From Spirochaetes bacterium GWB1_60_80 (GTDB lineage: Bacteria > Spirochaetota > Spirochaetia > Treponematales > UBA12059), in assembly GCA_001829185.1 (NCBI GenBank), contig MIAR01000045.1, positions 1-33,439 on the forward strand: 33,439 nucleotides of DNA, given 5' to 3'. The notes under the pieces are model-generated. The model made no database searches. It worked only from the letters and a program-made list of their open reading frames with translations, and was not told the DNA's origin. Shown here in pieces: positions 6,712-13,894 of this stretch. Within the stretch, counting starts at the first letter, position 1. The number at the start of each line of letters is the position of its first letter. The position numbers and the translations under genes are program-made.

Positions 6712-6760
6712 GCATAAAGCCCCCAATGACGGCGGTCAAGCTATTCAATCGTCGCATCCC

Positions 6761-6790
6761 TTGACAGATGCCGATATCTTTACCTATTAT
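6761..6790 (+). promoter_or_regulatory. Promoter of the CmpB/HD gene pair
   Basis: A consensus TTGACA (6761-6766) and TATTAT (6785-6790) are spaced by 18 nt, pointing to a start near 6798 and a 70-100 nt leader. Confidence 0.65.
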
Positions 6791-6865
6791 GCAGTTCCAT
6801 CGGCTAGCAGGTGTCGTGGCCAAGCATCGGCATAACAGTCGACCGCCAGCCGACGGCCCCGAGTC

Positions 6866-8101
6866 ATGGTTCACCCCGAACGAGGAGGCACCCCCCTGCG
6901 CGCGTTGCTGTCGAACCAATTTTTCAGCCTCCAGGGCCTGGATCTGGTGGCGGGCTTTATGCTCTATTTCGCCGTCTTTTGCGTCGTCGGTTGGCTCATT
7001 GAGATGACCTACCTAGGTACCGCCCGCCAAGGCATGATCAATTCCGGCTTCTTGCAAGGTCCCTTCATCCCGGCTTTTGCCTGCGGCACCCTACTCATCT
7101 ACCCCTTCACCTTGCTGGCGGCCATGTTCCCGGTCTGGTTGCAGCTGGTTCTCTTCGCCATCCTGGCCACCATCATAGAATACATGGCCCACTGGACGCT
7201 GGAGAAGATCCTCGGTATCCGCATCTGGGACTACAGCGACGAATTCCTGCACTTCCAGGGCCGTATCTGCCTTAAATACACCTTCTTTTGGTTGGTTCTG
7301 GTAACCCTGCTGGTTTACGTCCTGCAACCGCTGGCTGTTGCCTTCATCGAGCACCTGCCGCGGCCAGTACTGCGCCCGCTAGCCCTGATCATGTTCGTCA
7401 TCATCGGCGCCGACTATATCTACTCGATCCGCCTGTTCGGCCGACTCTCTCGGGCCATCACCCGGGTATGCGGCCTAATGGGCCTGGAATCCGGCCCGCT
7501 GCACGACCTGCAGTTCAACCGGCCGCGCATCATGAACGAAAAAAAGCGCGTCAAGAAGCTGCTCCACCTGGCGGCCAATCGCGAATTAGAGCAGACCGTC
7601 CTCACCCGCCTGTTCGTCGACCGCCTCTACCTGGCCGAACCAGCCTTCCAGGCGGCCATCCGCGATATCATCGATCACCCCAAATTCCAAGCCTGGCACG
7701 ACCACCAGGACAACGCCAGCCTGACCTACCGCCAGCATCTGCGCATCGCCGAACTGTCCTGGCGTTTCTGTCAGGCCATGGGTTTCGACGCCACGGCCGC
7801 GGCGCGCGGCGCCTTGCTCTGCGCCTACAAGCGCTGCAAACTGTCGCCAATCAGCCATGCCCGCACCGTTCTGTTCCCCCAGACTACCGTCCTGCAATGG
7901 GTGACCAAAGACCTCGGCAAAACAAACCGCGTGGAGCGCGACATCATCTTATGGTACAAATGGCCGATCAACTTCAAGGCCCCGGCTACTATGGAAGCGT
8001 TGATGGTGTCCTTTGCCGCCAAACTGGTCAAGTCGCTCGAATACCGCCCCGCGCTGGCCCACCTGTACAAAGCCGAACTGGAGATCGCAGCGCATGGATA
8101 A
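6866..8101 (+). CDS. CmpB-type membrane protein fused to a degenerate HD-like domain
   Basis: Up to 411 residues. The N-terminal half carries about five hydrophobic segments (LVAGFMLYFAVFCVVGWLIE, FACGTLLIYPFTLLAAMF, VWLQLVLFAILATIIEY and others) and matches the putative ABC-transporter type IV/CmpB family (PF06541), including the GFLQGPFIPAFACGTLLIY and WDYSDEFLHFQGRICL stretches. The C-terminal half aligns by eye with the HD protein encoded next, but the HD pair is replaced (ALLCAY where the neighbour has ALFHDL), so it is probably inactive. The ATG at 6866 has no ribosome-binding site. AGGAGG at 6883-6888 instead sits 7 nt before an in-frame CTG (6896), which may be the real start. The stop overlaps the next gene by 8 nt. 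Confidence 0.8.
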   Translation: MVHPERGGTPLRALLSNQFFSLQGLDLVAGFMLYFAVFCVVGWLIEMTYLGTARQGMINSGFLQGPFIPAFACGTLLIYPFTLLAAMFPVWLQLVLFAILATIIEYMAHWTLEKILGIRIWDYSDEFLHFQGRICLKYTFFWLVLVTLLVYVLQPLAVAFIEHLPRPVLRPLALIMFVIIGADYIYSIRLFGRLSRAITRVCGLMGLESGPLHDLQFNRPRIMNEKKRVKKLLHLAANRELEQTVLTRLFVDRLYLAEPAFQAAIRDIIDHPKFQAWHDHQDNASLTYRQHLRIAELSWRFCQAMGFDATAAARGALLCAYKRCKLSPISHARTVLFPQTTVLQWVTKDLGKTNRVERDIILWYKWPINFKAPATMEALMVSFAAKLVKSLEYRPALAHLYKAELEIAAHG

Positions 8102-8597
8102 ATACCTTAAGGACGCCGAGTTCCTAGCCAAAATCGAACCCTACATCAAGCGTCCGGAATTCCAACGCCTTAAAAATAGCCAGCACCACAACGACTCGGT
8201 CTACAGCCACACCCTGCGCGTGGCCTACAAAGCCTGGCGGGTGGGCAAGCACTTCAGCCAGCACCCCGACGAACTGCTGCGAGCCGCCCTGTTCCACGAC
8301 CTGTATTTCCACGACTGGCGTGAAAAAGAATTTATCATCTGCCACGGCTGGGTGCATCCGGTCATCGCCCTCAAGAACGCCCGGGAGCTATTCGGCCCCA
8401 TCACCGAGCGCGAGGCCAACGCCATCTCCAGCCACATGTGGCCCTTTAACTTCACCAATCCGCCGCGCTTCCGCGAAGCCCTGATCGTGACCTTCTCGGA
8501 TCGTTCGGTAGCCACCGGCGAGGTGGTGGTGATGTTCTTCAACTGGATAAAGAGATTGGTTACCGGGCAGAAGCGGGACTTGAAAAAGGAAGATTAA
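8094..8597 (+). CDS. HD-domain phosphohydrolase-like protein
   Basis: A 167-residue soluble protein with the elements of an HD metal-dependent hydrolase: SHTLRVA (His39), ALFHDLYFHDW (His68-Asp69), VHPV (His88) and a late FSDRSVA (Asp). The family hydrolyses phosphate esters, often nucleotides. The start ATG lies inside the last codons of the upstream gene (8-nt overlap), so translation is coupled. Its sequence lines up with the pseudo-HD half of the upstream protein, suggesting an active/inactive pair that works at the membrane. The last 4 nt overlap the convergent RNA-ligase gene. The substrate is unknown. Confidence 0.82.
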   Translation: MDKYLKDAEFLAKIEPYIKRPEFQRLKNSQHHNDSVYSHTLRVAYKAWRVGKHFSQHPDELLRAALFHDLYFHDWREKEFIICHGWVHPVIALKNARELFGPITEREANAISSHMWPFNFTNPPRFREALIVTFSDRSVATGEVVVMFFNWIKRLVTGQKRDLKKED

Positions 8598-9289
8598 GCC
8601 GGGGCCTGGCGGGAGCATAGGCGGTTGGCGACCATCCCCCGACGCGACCAGTGTGCACCGATGGCCTGCACAAAATCCCGGCGAACCAGCTTGGCCCGTT
8701 GCACGGTTTGCCCATCGGCCTCAAGACGCAGCACCAAACCTTCAAAAAAACCCTCACGGTACAGGCTGCGACGTTGCTGGAGCCGTGTCATCAGCGCTTC
8801 CTTGCCGAACCGACCACGCTCCAAGCGGGCTATCGGCACACAATCCGCCGCCAGGGTTAAGTCATTGCGTACGGCACTGTCCAGAAAGACGGCACGCTCC
8901 CGGTCATAAACATCAAAGGCCAAAAACCAGTCCGGCAAAGCGCTATAGTCTAAAGAGTGCCGGGCGTAGCACCATTCGCCAAACAAGATGAAGCGATCCG
9001 CCAAGGTATCAAACAAGCTGTCCAGACGAGGCGCCAGCCAAGCCCCGAACTTGGCGTATTGCCCATTGTAAGGCTCCGTCAAATAAGCACCACGGTTCTG
9101 AACCTGGATCGTTCCGTCGGCCGAGAAGGACAGGCCAGTATTGGCGCCGTCGACTTTTTCCTCCAGAACCAGGTCATGTGCCAGAAAGGCAGCGGCTTCC
9201 ACCGGGGTCAGTACCTTGTCGTCGCGGGGGACGCCAGCACCGAGCCAGAACAGATGTGGGGTACGGGGGAAGCGGAAGAAGGTGGTCAT
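8594..9289 (-). CDS. ATP-dependent RNA ligase (T4 Rnl2-like family)
   Basis: A 231-residue nucleotidyltransferase. It opens with FPRTPHL, typical of this family. Motif I is EKVDGAN with the AMP-accepting Lys45. A NRG follows at 65-67, motif III is FGEW (103-106), IIIa LAFDVYD (123-129), motif IV EGLVLRL (183-189) and motif V RAKLVRR (198-204). All catalytic motifs are therefore intact. The family joins RNA 3'-OH and 5'-phosphate ends. The start at 9289 overlaps the PIN gene stop as ATGA, so it is the third gene of the ATPase-PIN-ligase operon and was translationally coupled to it. It is the only gene of the three not hit by the mobile element. There is no extra C-terminal domain. Confidence 0.88.
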   Translation of the reverse strand: MTTFFRFPRTPHLFWLGAGVPRDDKVLTPVEAAAFLAHDLVLEEKVDGANTGLSFSADGTIQVQNRGAYLTEPYNGQYAKFGAWLAPRLDSLFDTLADRFILFGEWCYARHSLDYSALPDWFLAFDVYDRERAVFLDSAVRNDLTLAADCVPIARLERGRFGKEALMTRLQQRRSLYREGFFEGLVLRLEADGQTVQRAKLVRRDFVQAIGAHWSRRGMVANRLCSRQAPA

Positions 9290-9952
9290 CTTTTTTGCTT
9301 TTCCAGGTATTTTGGTAGCGACCATTCCGGGAGAATCTGTTCAATTGAAATTCCGCATGCTTTTAAACCATTTTCCCAATCATACCAATCGGTATCAGAA
9401 GCATTGGCAATTGTCTCATCTCCCGTTTGCTGGGCCAGAGCATGAGCAGCAGCCACCATTTTCCGGTCTGATAGGTCCCGGACCAAAGCGAGCAGATCGC
9501 TATCTAACAGGTTGTTGAAAAAGCCGGTTGCTTTCTCAACAACCTTAACAATTCCTCGCATAGCTTGCGCTATGCTGCGTAATTGTACCGGCTTTTGAAG
9601 TGTTGAAAAGCCGCATCCGCGTTTTTCAACACCCTGCTAACAGAGCATTTCCATTCTGGTCATATTCCACAACGGCCAAATCAATACAGCAAGTATCCCA
9701 TTTATGCTGCAAAACCTGAAAAGCATAGGAACCGCTATTTAAAAAGCGACTACGCCGATATTCACCATGAATCCCGTCCTCAGTATCAAGAATCCAATGT
9801 GCGTCAGACATATCAAACTGTATCATCCAGTGTAAAACTTTTTCGCAAAGCGCTGGTTCATGTGGCGTAACATCCATTAGCTCCACATTTCCAACATGGG
9901 CAGCACTAGCTACAATTAAAACATTGGTATCAATCACATAACGCAGTTTCAT
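9286..9952 (-). pseudogene. PIN-domain nuclease gene interrupted by a MITE
   Basis: The 5' part encodes 105 residues starting MKLRYVIDTNVLIVASA, a classic PIN beginning with Asp8. The 3' part encodes LDSDLLALVRDLSDRK and NASDTDW, carrying the later acidic residues. Removing the element (9508-9636) and one CTAA duplication (TTAG on the coding strand) restores one frame of 177 residues, with Asp8, Glu64, Asp118 and Asp142/144 as likely metal ligands. PIN domains are Mg-dependent RNases, often toxins or defence effectors. It begins 1 nt after the ATPase stop and ends in an ATGA overlap with the RNA ligase gene. As it stands, a stop appears a few codons into the element (LLAGC-stop). Confidence 0.87.
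9508..9636 (+). mobile_element. 129-bp MITE, full copy 2, inside the PIN gene
   Basis: It appears identical to the copy at 995-1123. The flanking duplication is CTAA (9504-9507 and 9637-9640). It adds 133 bp to the PIN gene, shifting the frame after residue 105. On the minus strand the element also carries an ATG (9559-9561) that is in frame with the 3' PIN fragment. Confidence 0.93.
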
Positions 9953-9953
9953 A

Positions 9954-11391
9954 CTATTGCTGTTCTTTCAGACGCTTGATCATCAACTCCGCCTGGCGTC
10001 GTGATTCGCCTAGACTGTCGCCAAAGAAATTTTCCGGCCAGTTTTTGACACGACCATATTCATCTACCGTCAATTGTCGGAGATTGGCCTGACTACCGGT
10101 GCGTTCAATGAAGTACATCAAGACATCTGGTTCAGTATTCACATCGCTAACCAAGGTTTGCTGGGCAATCAAAGTCTGCATGCGCCGAAATATATGCTCA
10201 GAATGGGTTTCAACAATGAACTGTATATTTCGCTCCTTACTGGTCTCCGCAAACAACTCCGCCAAGACAGATTGCGCTAGCGGATGTAGATGGATCTCCG
10301 GCTCTTCCAGCATGATGACCGAACCTTCCGGTGCAAAATAGGCCAGGATTAAAACTGGCAATACCTGAGATATGCCGATACCGACATCGCGCAGATTGGC
10401 AGTGATGCCATCCTTCAATACTTCAATCTTGTAGCGACTGGAATGGCCGATTTGTTTGACGGTAATGTCCCCGTCGGCCACTGCCATGCGCTTAACAGGT
10501 TGTTGAAAAAGCCGGTTGCTTTCTCAACAACCTTAACAATTCCTCGCATAGCTTGCGCTATGCTGCGTAATTGTACCGGCTTTTGAAGTGTTGAAAAGCC
10601 GCATCCGCGTTTTTCAACACCCTGTTAAGCCATTTCGAGACGCCAGCCACCAGATCAACCTGCATCCGTTCCTTGTTCTTGGGCTGGGCACTGGCCAACA
10701 AAGCATCGATGGCATGATGACCATCAACGCCGAACGCGCCAGGGATGGTTTTGTTCCAGGTGTAATCACGTTCCGGCCGCCGGCGCAACGGGCCTAAATA
10801 GGCAATATTTTCCAATTCACGCCGGATGGTCAGGCTAATATCCTGAACCAGAGCGCCAGCCTCACCCAAGGCATGGACGGCTTCTATGGAAAAAGCAATC
10901 GAGCGTTCCGGGGCAAAGTCGCGCGAGTTGCTGACTAGGGTATCATCAATATATAGACCGTAATAACCTTTTCCCTTTCGCAGCGCCTTAAATCGCCGGT
11001 TGCTGCCGAAAATTTCCACTTCCTGAACAACCGCTCCATTATTGGAATCTCCATACGTAGCAGCGAAAGTAACATCCTCCCCTACCTCCGGATTAGGCTG
11101 CTTGATATGCTCAATGGCGAATTCCAGGGAAAATTGGCGTGGGTTGGCGCCTTGGCGCAGGACATCCTCAAATTGGCCAAAATTGAAATAATCATTCGTT
11201 TCATCGCCGCCAAAGTTTAGATGAATGCTACGATCCGGAAAGGCAATGGTTTGCTTGAGCAACAACAAGCTTTGCAGCAGGGAAGATTTACCGGAGGAGT
11301 TGGTACCTAGGATTAAGGTAACCGGCGCCAGTTTAACCGAACCGGTATCCTTCCAGGCTTTGAAGTTCTTGATCTGCAGCGATGTGATCAA
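9954..11391 (-). pseudogene. AAA-type ATPase (DUF3696-like) gene interrupted by a MITE
   Basis: The 5' part gives an N-terminal ITSLQIKNFKAWKDTG and Walker A GTNSSGKSS, as in SMC/ABC-like AAA_21 ATPases. The 3' part has the signature-like VGIGISQVLPV, Walker B VIMLEEPEIHLHP and the switch VETHSEH, then a C-terminal region of DUF3696 type. Taking out the element and one TTAA duplication reads SKWLKRMAVADGD across the join and gives 434 residues. Such ATPases are common sensor/motor subunits in bacterial defence modules. In the present state the first fragment runs into the element and stops at 10558, after Walker A but before Walker B, so no active ATPase is expected. It heads the operon with PIN and RNA ligase. 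Confidence 0.88.
10496..10624 (+). mobile_element. 129-bp MITE, full copy 3, inside the ATPase gene
   Basis: It appears identical to the other full copies and has the same orientation. It is flanked by TTAA on both sides (10492-10495 and 10625-10628). It separates Walker A from Walker B of the ATPase. Confidence 0.93.
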
Positions 11392-11460
11392 AATTTATCT
11401 CCTTGCGGCCGTTCTACTACCAATCTGGTAGGCAGATCGGCCAGTTGACAGGACATCCAG

Positions 11461-11489
11461 GTTATATAATCAGACGCGCGGAACGCCAA
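11461..11489 (-). promoter_or_regulatory. Promoter of the ATPase-PIN-ligase operon
   Basis: On the minus strand, TTGGCG (11484-11489) and TATAAC (11461-11466) are separated by 17 nt. The leader to the ATPase start at 11391 would be about 65 nt. No other promoter is apparent before the ligase gene. Confidence 0.5.
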
Positions 11490-11600
11490 GTCCAAGCCAA
11501 TATTCTCAGATTCCACAACTGACTGTGGTATTAGAATACCATGCTCCGGCTTTTACCACAAGAAATTGTCCCTGACAGTACATACTTGGTGGGCAACCTG

Positions 11601-11610
11601 CCCCCCCCCC
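11601..11610. repeat. C10 homopolymer tract in an intergenic region
   Basis: Ten consecutive C residues lie between the ATPase operon and the YbaK gene, followed by AAG and seven A. Such tracts can slip during replication. Here the tract lies 16 bp past the YbaK stop codon, so a coding effect is not expected. The surrounding 11490-11626 holds no gene. Confidence 0.6.
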
Positions 11611-11626
11611 AAGAAAAAAATCGCCC

Positions 11627-12091
11627 TCACACCAGGTCAGCCCACCGCGCTCCGGCCAGCCGCAACAAATCAGCCGGGGCCAGCACCATCTGGGCGCCGC
11701 GGGCGCCGGCGCTAACCGAGATGCTGTCCCATAGCGCCGCCGTCTCGTCCAGGAAAACTGGCAGCTTTTTCTTGAGACCGACCGGCGAGCAGCCGCCGCG
11801 CTGGTAGCCGGTCAGGCCTTCCAGCTCGCGCAGCGGCAAAAGCGCGCAAGCCTTGTGGCCGGCCGCGCTAGCCGCCTTCTTCAGATTCAGCTCCAGGCTG
11901 CCTGGCACCACGCAGACAAAAGCCTCACCCCGCTCTCCTGTGCACACCAGGGTCTTAAAGACCCGGTCGGGGTCCAGCCCGACGGCGGCGGCGACATGGC
12001 CGGCGCTCAGGTCGGACTCGTCGACCGGGTACTCCAGAACCTGAACAGTGATGCCGGCCGCTTTGGCCAGGCGCAGGGCGTTGGTGGTCAT
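11627..12091 (-). CDS. ybaK: Cys-tRNA(Pro)/aminoacyl-tRNA deacylase, YbaK/EbsC family
   Basis: A 154-residue cytoplasmic editing enzyme. The start at 12091 (MTTNALRLAKAAGI) gives the usual family length; longer in-frame extensions look unrelated. The conserved catalytic-type Lys46 is in DRVFKTLVC, and the GYQRGGCSPVGLKKKLP motif and terminal APADLLRLAGA are typical of YbaK. This family hydrolyses mischarged Cys-tRNA(Pro), protecting proline codons. No strong Shine-Dalgarno sequence is seen, only a distant AAGG. It is divergent from the radical SAM gene with a 160-bp gap. Close relatives such as ProXp-ala have different signatures, so the YbaK assignment is fairly firm. Confidence 0.9.
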   Translation of the reverse strand: MTTNALRLAKAAGITVQVLEYPVDESDLSAGHVAAAVGLDPDRVFKTLVCTGERGEAFVCVVPGSLELNLKKAASAAGHKACALLPLRELEGLTGYQRGGCSPVGLKKKLPVFLDETAALWDSISVSAGARGAQMVLAPADLLRLAGARWADLV

Positions 12092-12217
12092 GAACACACT
12101 ATCGCCTTGCCGGGCCGCTATGTCAATCTTGGCAGCCGAGGCCGACTCGTTGCTGCCAGCCGCTGCCACCGCGCGCTGGACGAACGACTCACCGTTCGCC
12201 GGACGACGGTCATCGCC

Positions 12218-12246
12218 TTGACGGCCGGTGAAACCAAGCCTAGACT
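12218..12246 (+). promoter_or_regulatory. Promoter of the radical SAM gene, probably leaderless
   Basis: TTGACG (12218-12223) and TAGACT (12241-12246) are spaced by 17 nt. The ATG follows 6 nt after the -10 box and has no Shine-Dalgarno sequence. Confidence 0.5.
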
Positions 12247-12252
12247 TAACAT

Positions 12253-13131
12253 ATGAACATCCAGAGCCTGAGCGTCGTGGTGCCGGGCGGCTGCCCGAAC
12301 GCCTGCAAATTCTGCGTCTCCAAACTGCACCGCGACGACTACGCCAACCAGATCGACCGCAATCTGCGCTTCCGCGACCTGTACGAGCGCGATTACATGG
12401 AGCGCCTGCAATTCGCCCGCGACAACGGCTGCAACACCCTCATCCTGACCGGCGACGGCGAGCCGATCTGCAACCCGGACTTCCTGACCGATTTCGCCGG
12501 CTGGAACGCCCGCATCAGCGCGCCATTCCGCTGGATCGAGCTGCAAACCTCCGGCGTGACGCTGGGCGACGAGAAACTGCGCTGGCTGCGCAACACGGTA
12601 CGCGTGTCGACCATCGCCCTCAGCCTGTCCAACGTCTTCAGCGACGAAGGTAACCGCGCCTACAACGGCACGCCCGAGCGGCTCCAGGTAAACATCGCGG
12701 CATTATGCGCCGAGATCAAACGCTACGACTTCAACCTGCGTCTCTGCCTCAACCTGACCGACGTCTACGATGGACGCACAGCGGAAGAAATATTCGCCCG
12801 CTGCCGGGAGCTCCAGGCCGACCAGGTGACGGCGCGGGTGCTCTATGATGTGGAAAGCGCGTTCAGTCCCGAAATTCACGAGTGGATAGTTGCCCACCGG
12901 GCCGGCGGCAAGGCGGTAGCCGACATCCAGGAGCACATCCGCGGCACCGGCCGCAAGCTGGAGAAACTGCCTTTCGGCACGGTACGCTACGCCGTCGGCG
13001 ACCTGTCCTGCGTCCTGGACGCCGACTGCATGAGCACCAGCGAGGATGCCGCCGCCATCCGCTACCTGATTCTGCGGCCCAATTGCAAGCTGTATACCAA
13101 GTGGGACGAGCGCGGGTCGCTGCTGTTCTGA
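12253..13131 (+). CDS. Radical SAM protein of unknown substrate
   Basis: A 292-residue protein. The [4Fe-4S]/SAM motif is CPNACKFC with Cys14, Cys18 and Cys21 (CxxxCxxC). TGDGEP (66-71) is the glycine-rich SAM-contacting strand. Later strands (FRWIELQTSGV, ALSLSNVFS, LRLCLNLTDVY) fit a partial TIM barrel. Further Cys residues near the C-terminus (LSCVLDADCMS and RPNCKLY) could bind a second cluster, but spacing does not match a SPASM domain. It resembles small stand-alone radical SAM enzymes seen in anaerobes. I cannot assign a reaction. It is not in an operon, being followed by the separately promoted VapBC pair. Confidence 0.83.
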   Translation: MNIQSLSVVVPGGCPNACKFCVSKLHRDDYANQIDRNLRFRDLYERDYMERLQFARDNGCNTLILTGDGEPICNPDFLTDFAGWNARISAPFRWIELQTSGVTLGDEKLRWLRNTVRVSTIALSLSNVFSDEGNRAYNGTPERLQVNIAALCAEIKRYDFNLRLCLNLTDVYDGRTAEEIFARCRELQADQVTARVLYDVESAFSPEIHEWIVAHRAGGKAVADIQEHIRGTGRKLEKLPFGTVRYAVGDLSCVLDADCMSTSEDAAAIRYLILRPNCKLYTKWDERGSLLF

Positions 13132-13163
13132 GCGCGACGCCGGCTGGCCGGACTTAACCAAGC

Positions 13164-13208
13164 TTGACACCGAACCACTGCCTGGTTATATTGAACCAGA
13201 GGTGGTTC
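13164..13208 (+). promoter_or_regulatory. VapBC promoter with palindromic operator
   Basis: TTGACA (13164-13169) and TATATT (13187-13192) are spaced by 17 nt. Around the -10 box are nested inverted repeats: GAACCAC (13172-13178) with GTGGTTC (13202-13208), and an inner CTGGTT/AACCAG. Placement is typical of autoregulation by a RHH antitoxin or toxin-antitoxin complex. The right arm ends directly before the antitoxin ATG. Confidence 0.75.
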
Positions 13209-13460
13209 ATGAGCTCCATAACTATCCATGAAATCGATCCATTGCTCGACCAGCGTCTCAGCCAGGTGGCCCGCGAACGGCACACCAGCAAGAACCGCCT
13301 GGTCAAGGACCTCTTAGCCAGTGGCTTGGGCCTGGCCCTACCGGCTGGCGGCCAGAACGACTACCAGGAATTCTGCGGCGTTTGGACCGCGGCAGAATTA
13401 ACCGAATTCACGGCCAGTCAGGCTGGCAACGTCAGCCTCGACCCGTCGGACTGGCAGTAG
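13209..13460 (+). CDS. vapB: VapB-type ribbon-helix-helix antitoxin
   Basis: An 83-residue protein. The N-terminal half, SITIHEIDPLLDQRLSQVARERHTSKNRLVKDLLASGLGL in pattern, is a FitA/RHH-like DNA-binding domain with one strand followed by two helices. The acidic and aromatic tail (FCGVWTAAEL, DPSDWQ) would wrap the toxin. The start at 13209 follows GAGG and the operator. The toxin gene begins 2 nt after the stop, giving the classical antitoxin-first order. It should repress its own promoter at 13164-13192 through the palindromes. Confidence 0.85.
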   Translation: MSSITIHEIDPLLDQRLSQVARERHTSKNRLVKDLLASGLGLALPAGGQNDYQEFCGVWTAAELTEFTASQAGNVSLDPSDWQ

Positions 13461-13462
13461 GC

Positions 13463-13867
13463 ATGCGACTGCTGATCGATACCTGCGCCTATAGCGCCCT
13501 GCTGGCTGGCGACCAGCGGGTGGCCGAGGAACTCGGAACGGCCGACGTGGTGCTACTCTCGCCCATCGTCATCGGCGAGCTGTATGACGGCTTCATGGGC
13601 AGCCGTCGCGAAAGCGCCAACCGAAGTCTGTTGACGGCCTTCCGCCAAAAACCGCGCACCAGCCTGGTACCCATAACCGACGCCACCGCCGAATGGTTCG
13701 CCAGCCTTAAGCAGCAGCTGAAACGCAAGGGAACGCTAATACCCATCAACGATGTCTGGATTGCGGCCAGCTGCCTGGAACACGGCGCCGGCTTGCTCAG
13801 TCTGGACCGGCATTTCAGCGCCGTCGACGGCCTGTTGCTGCGGCTCTTACCGCCGGCGGAAGCCTGA
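13463..13867 (+). CDS. vapC: VapC-type PIN-domain toxin ribonuclease
   Basis: A 134-residue PIN protein. LIDTCAYSALL holds the first Asp (residue 6), IGELYDGF gives the conserved Glu, INDVWIAASCLEHG the third acidic residue, and LSLDRHFS the fourth. VapC toxins are Mg-dependent RNases that cut tRNA or rRNA when their antitoxin is lost. The ATG is 2 nt after the antitoxin stop and lacks a good ribosome-binding site, so coupling is likely. A 13-bp direct repeat straddles the 3' end (13848-13860 and 13868-13880). All catalytic residues are present, so it looks functional, unlike the broken PIN gene at 9286-9952. Confidence 0.88.
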   Translation: MRLLIDTCAYSALLAGDQRVAEELGTADVVLLSPIVIGELYDGFMGSRRESANRSLLTAFRQKPRTSLVPITDATAEWFASLKQQLKRKGTLIPINDVWIAASCLEHGAGLLSLDRHFSAVDGLLLRLLPPAEA

Positions 13868-13894
13868 TACCGCCGGCGGATTGGCCTGGTCGCC

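Noticed and set aside
7288-8127. 279-codon frame on the plus strand inside the CmpB/HD region
   Set aside because: Composition is Pro/Arg/His-rich, typical of an out-of-frame shadow of the real gene with membrane segments.
10588-10797. Short plus-strand frame starting MLKSRIRVFQHPV, also seen at 1087
   Set aside because: The shared start comes from the MITE right end; downstream sequence differs in each case and is antisense to or outside real genes.
12253-13131. Prokaryotic viperin or QueE as identity for the radical SAM protein
   Set aside because: The cysteine motif CPNACKFC and flanking sequence do not fit the viperin CxxxCxFC context or the QueE motif, and no linked genes support either.
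13848-13880. 13-bp direct repeat at the vapC 3' end considered as an attachment site
   Set aside because: The repeat is short, GC-rich and only 20 bp apart with no integrase; simple local duplication is more likely.
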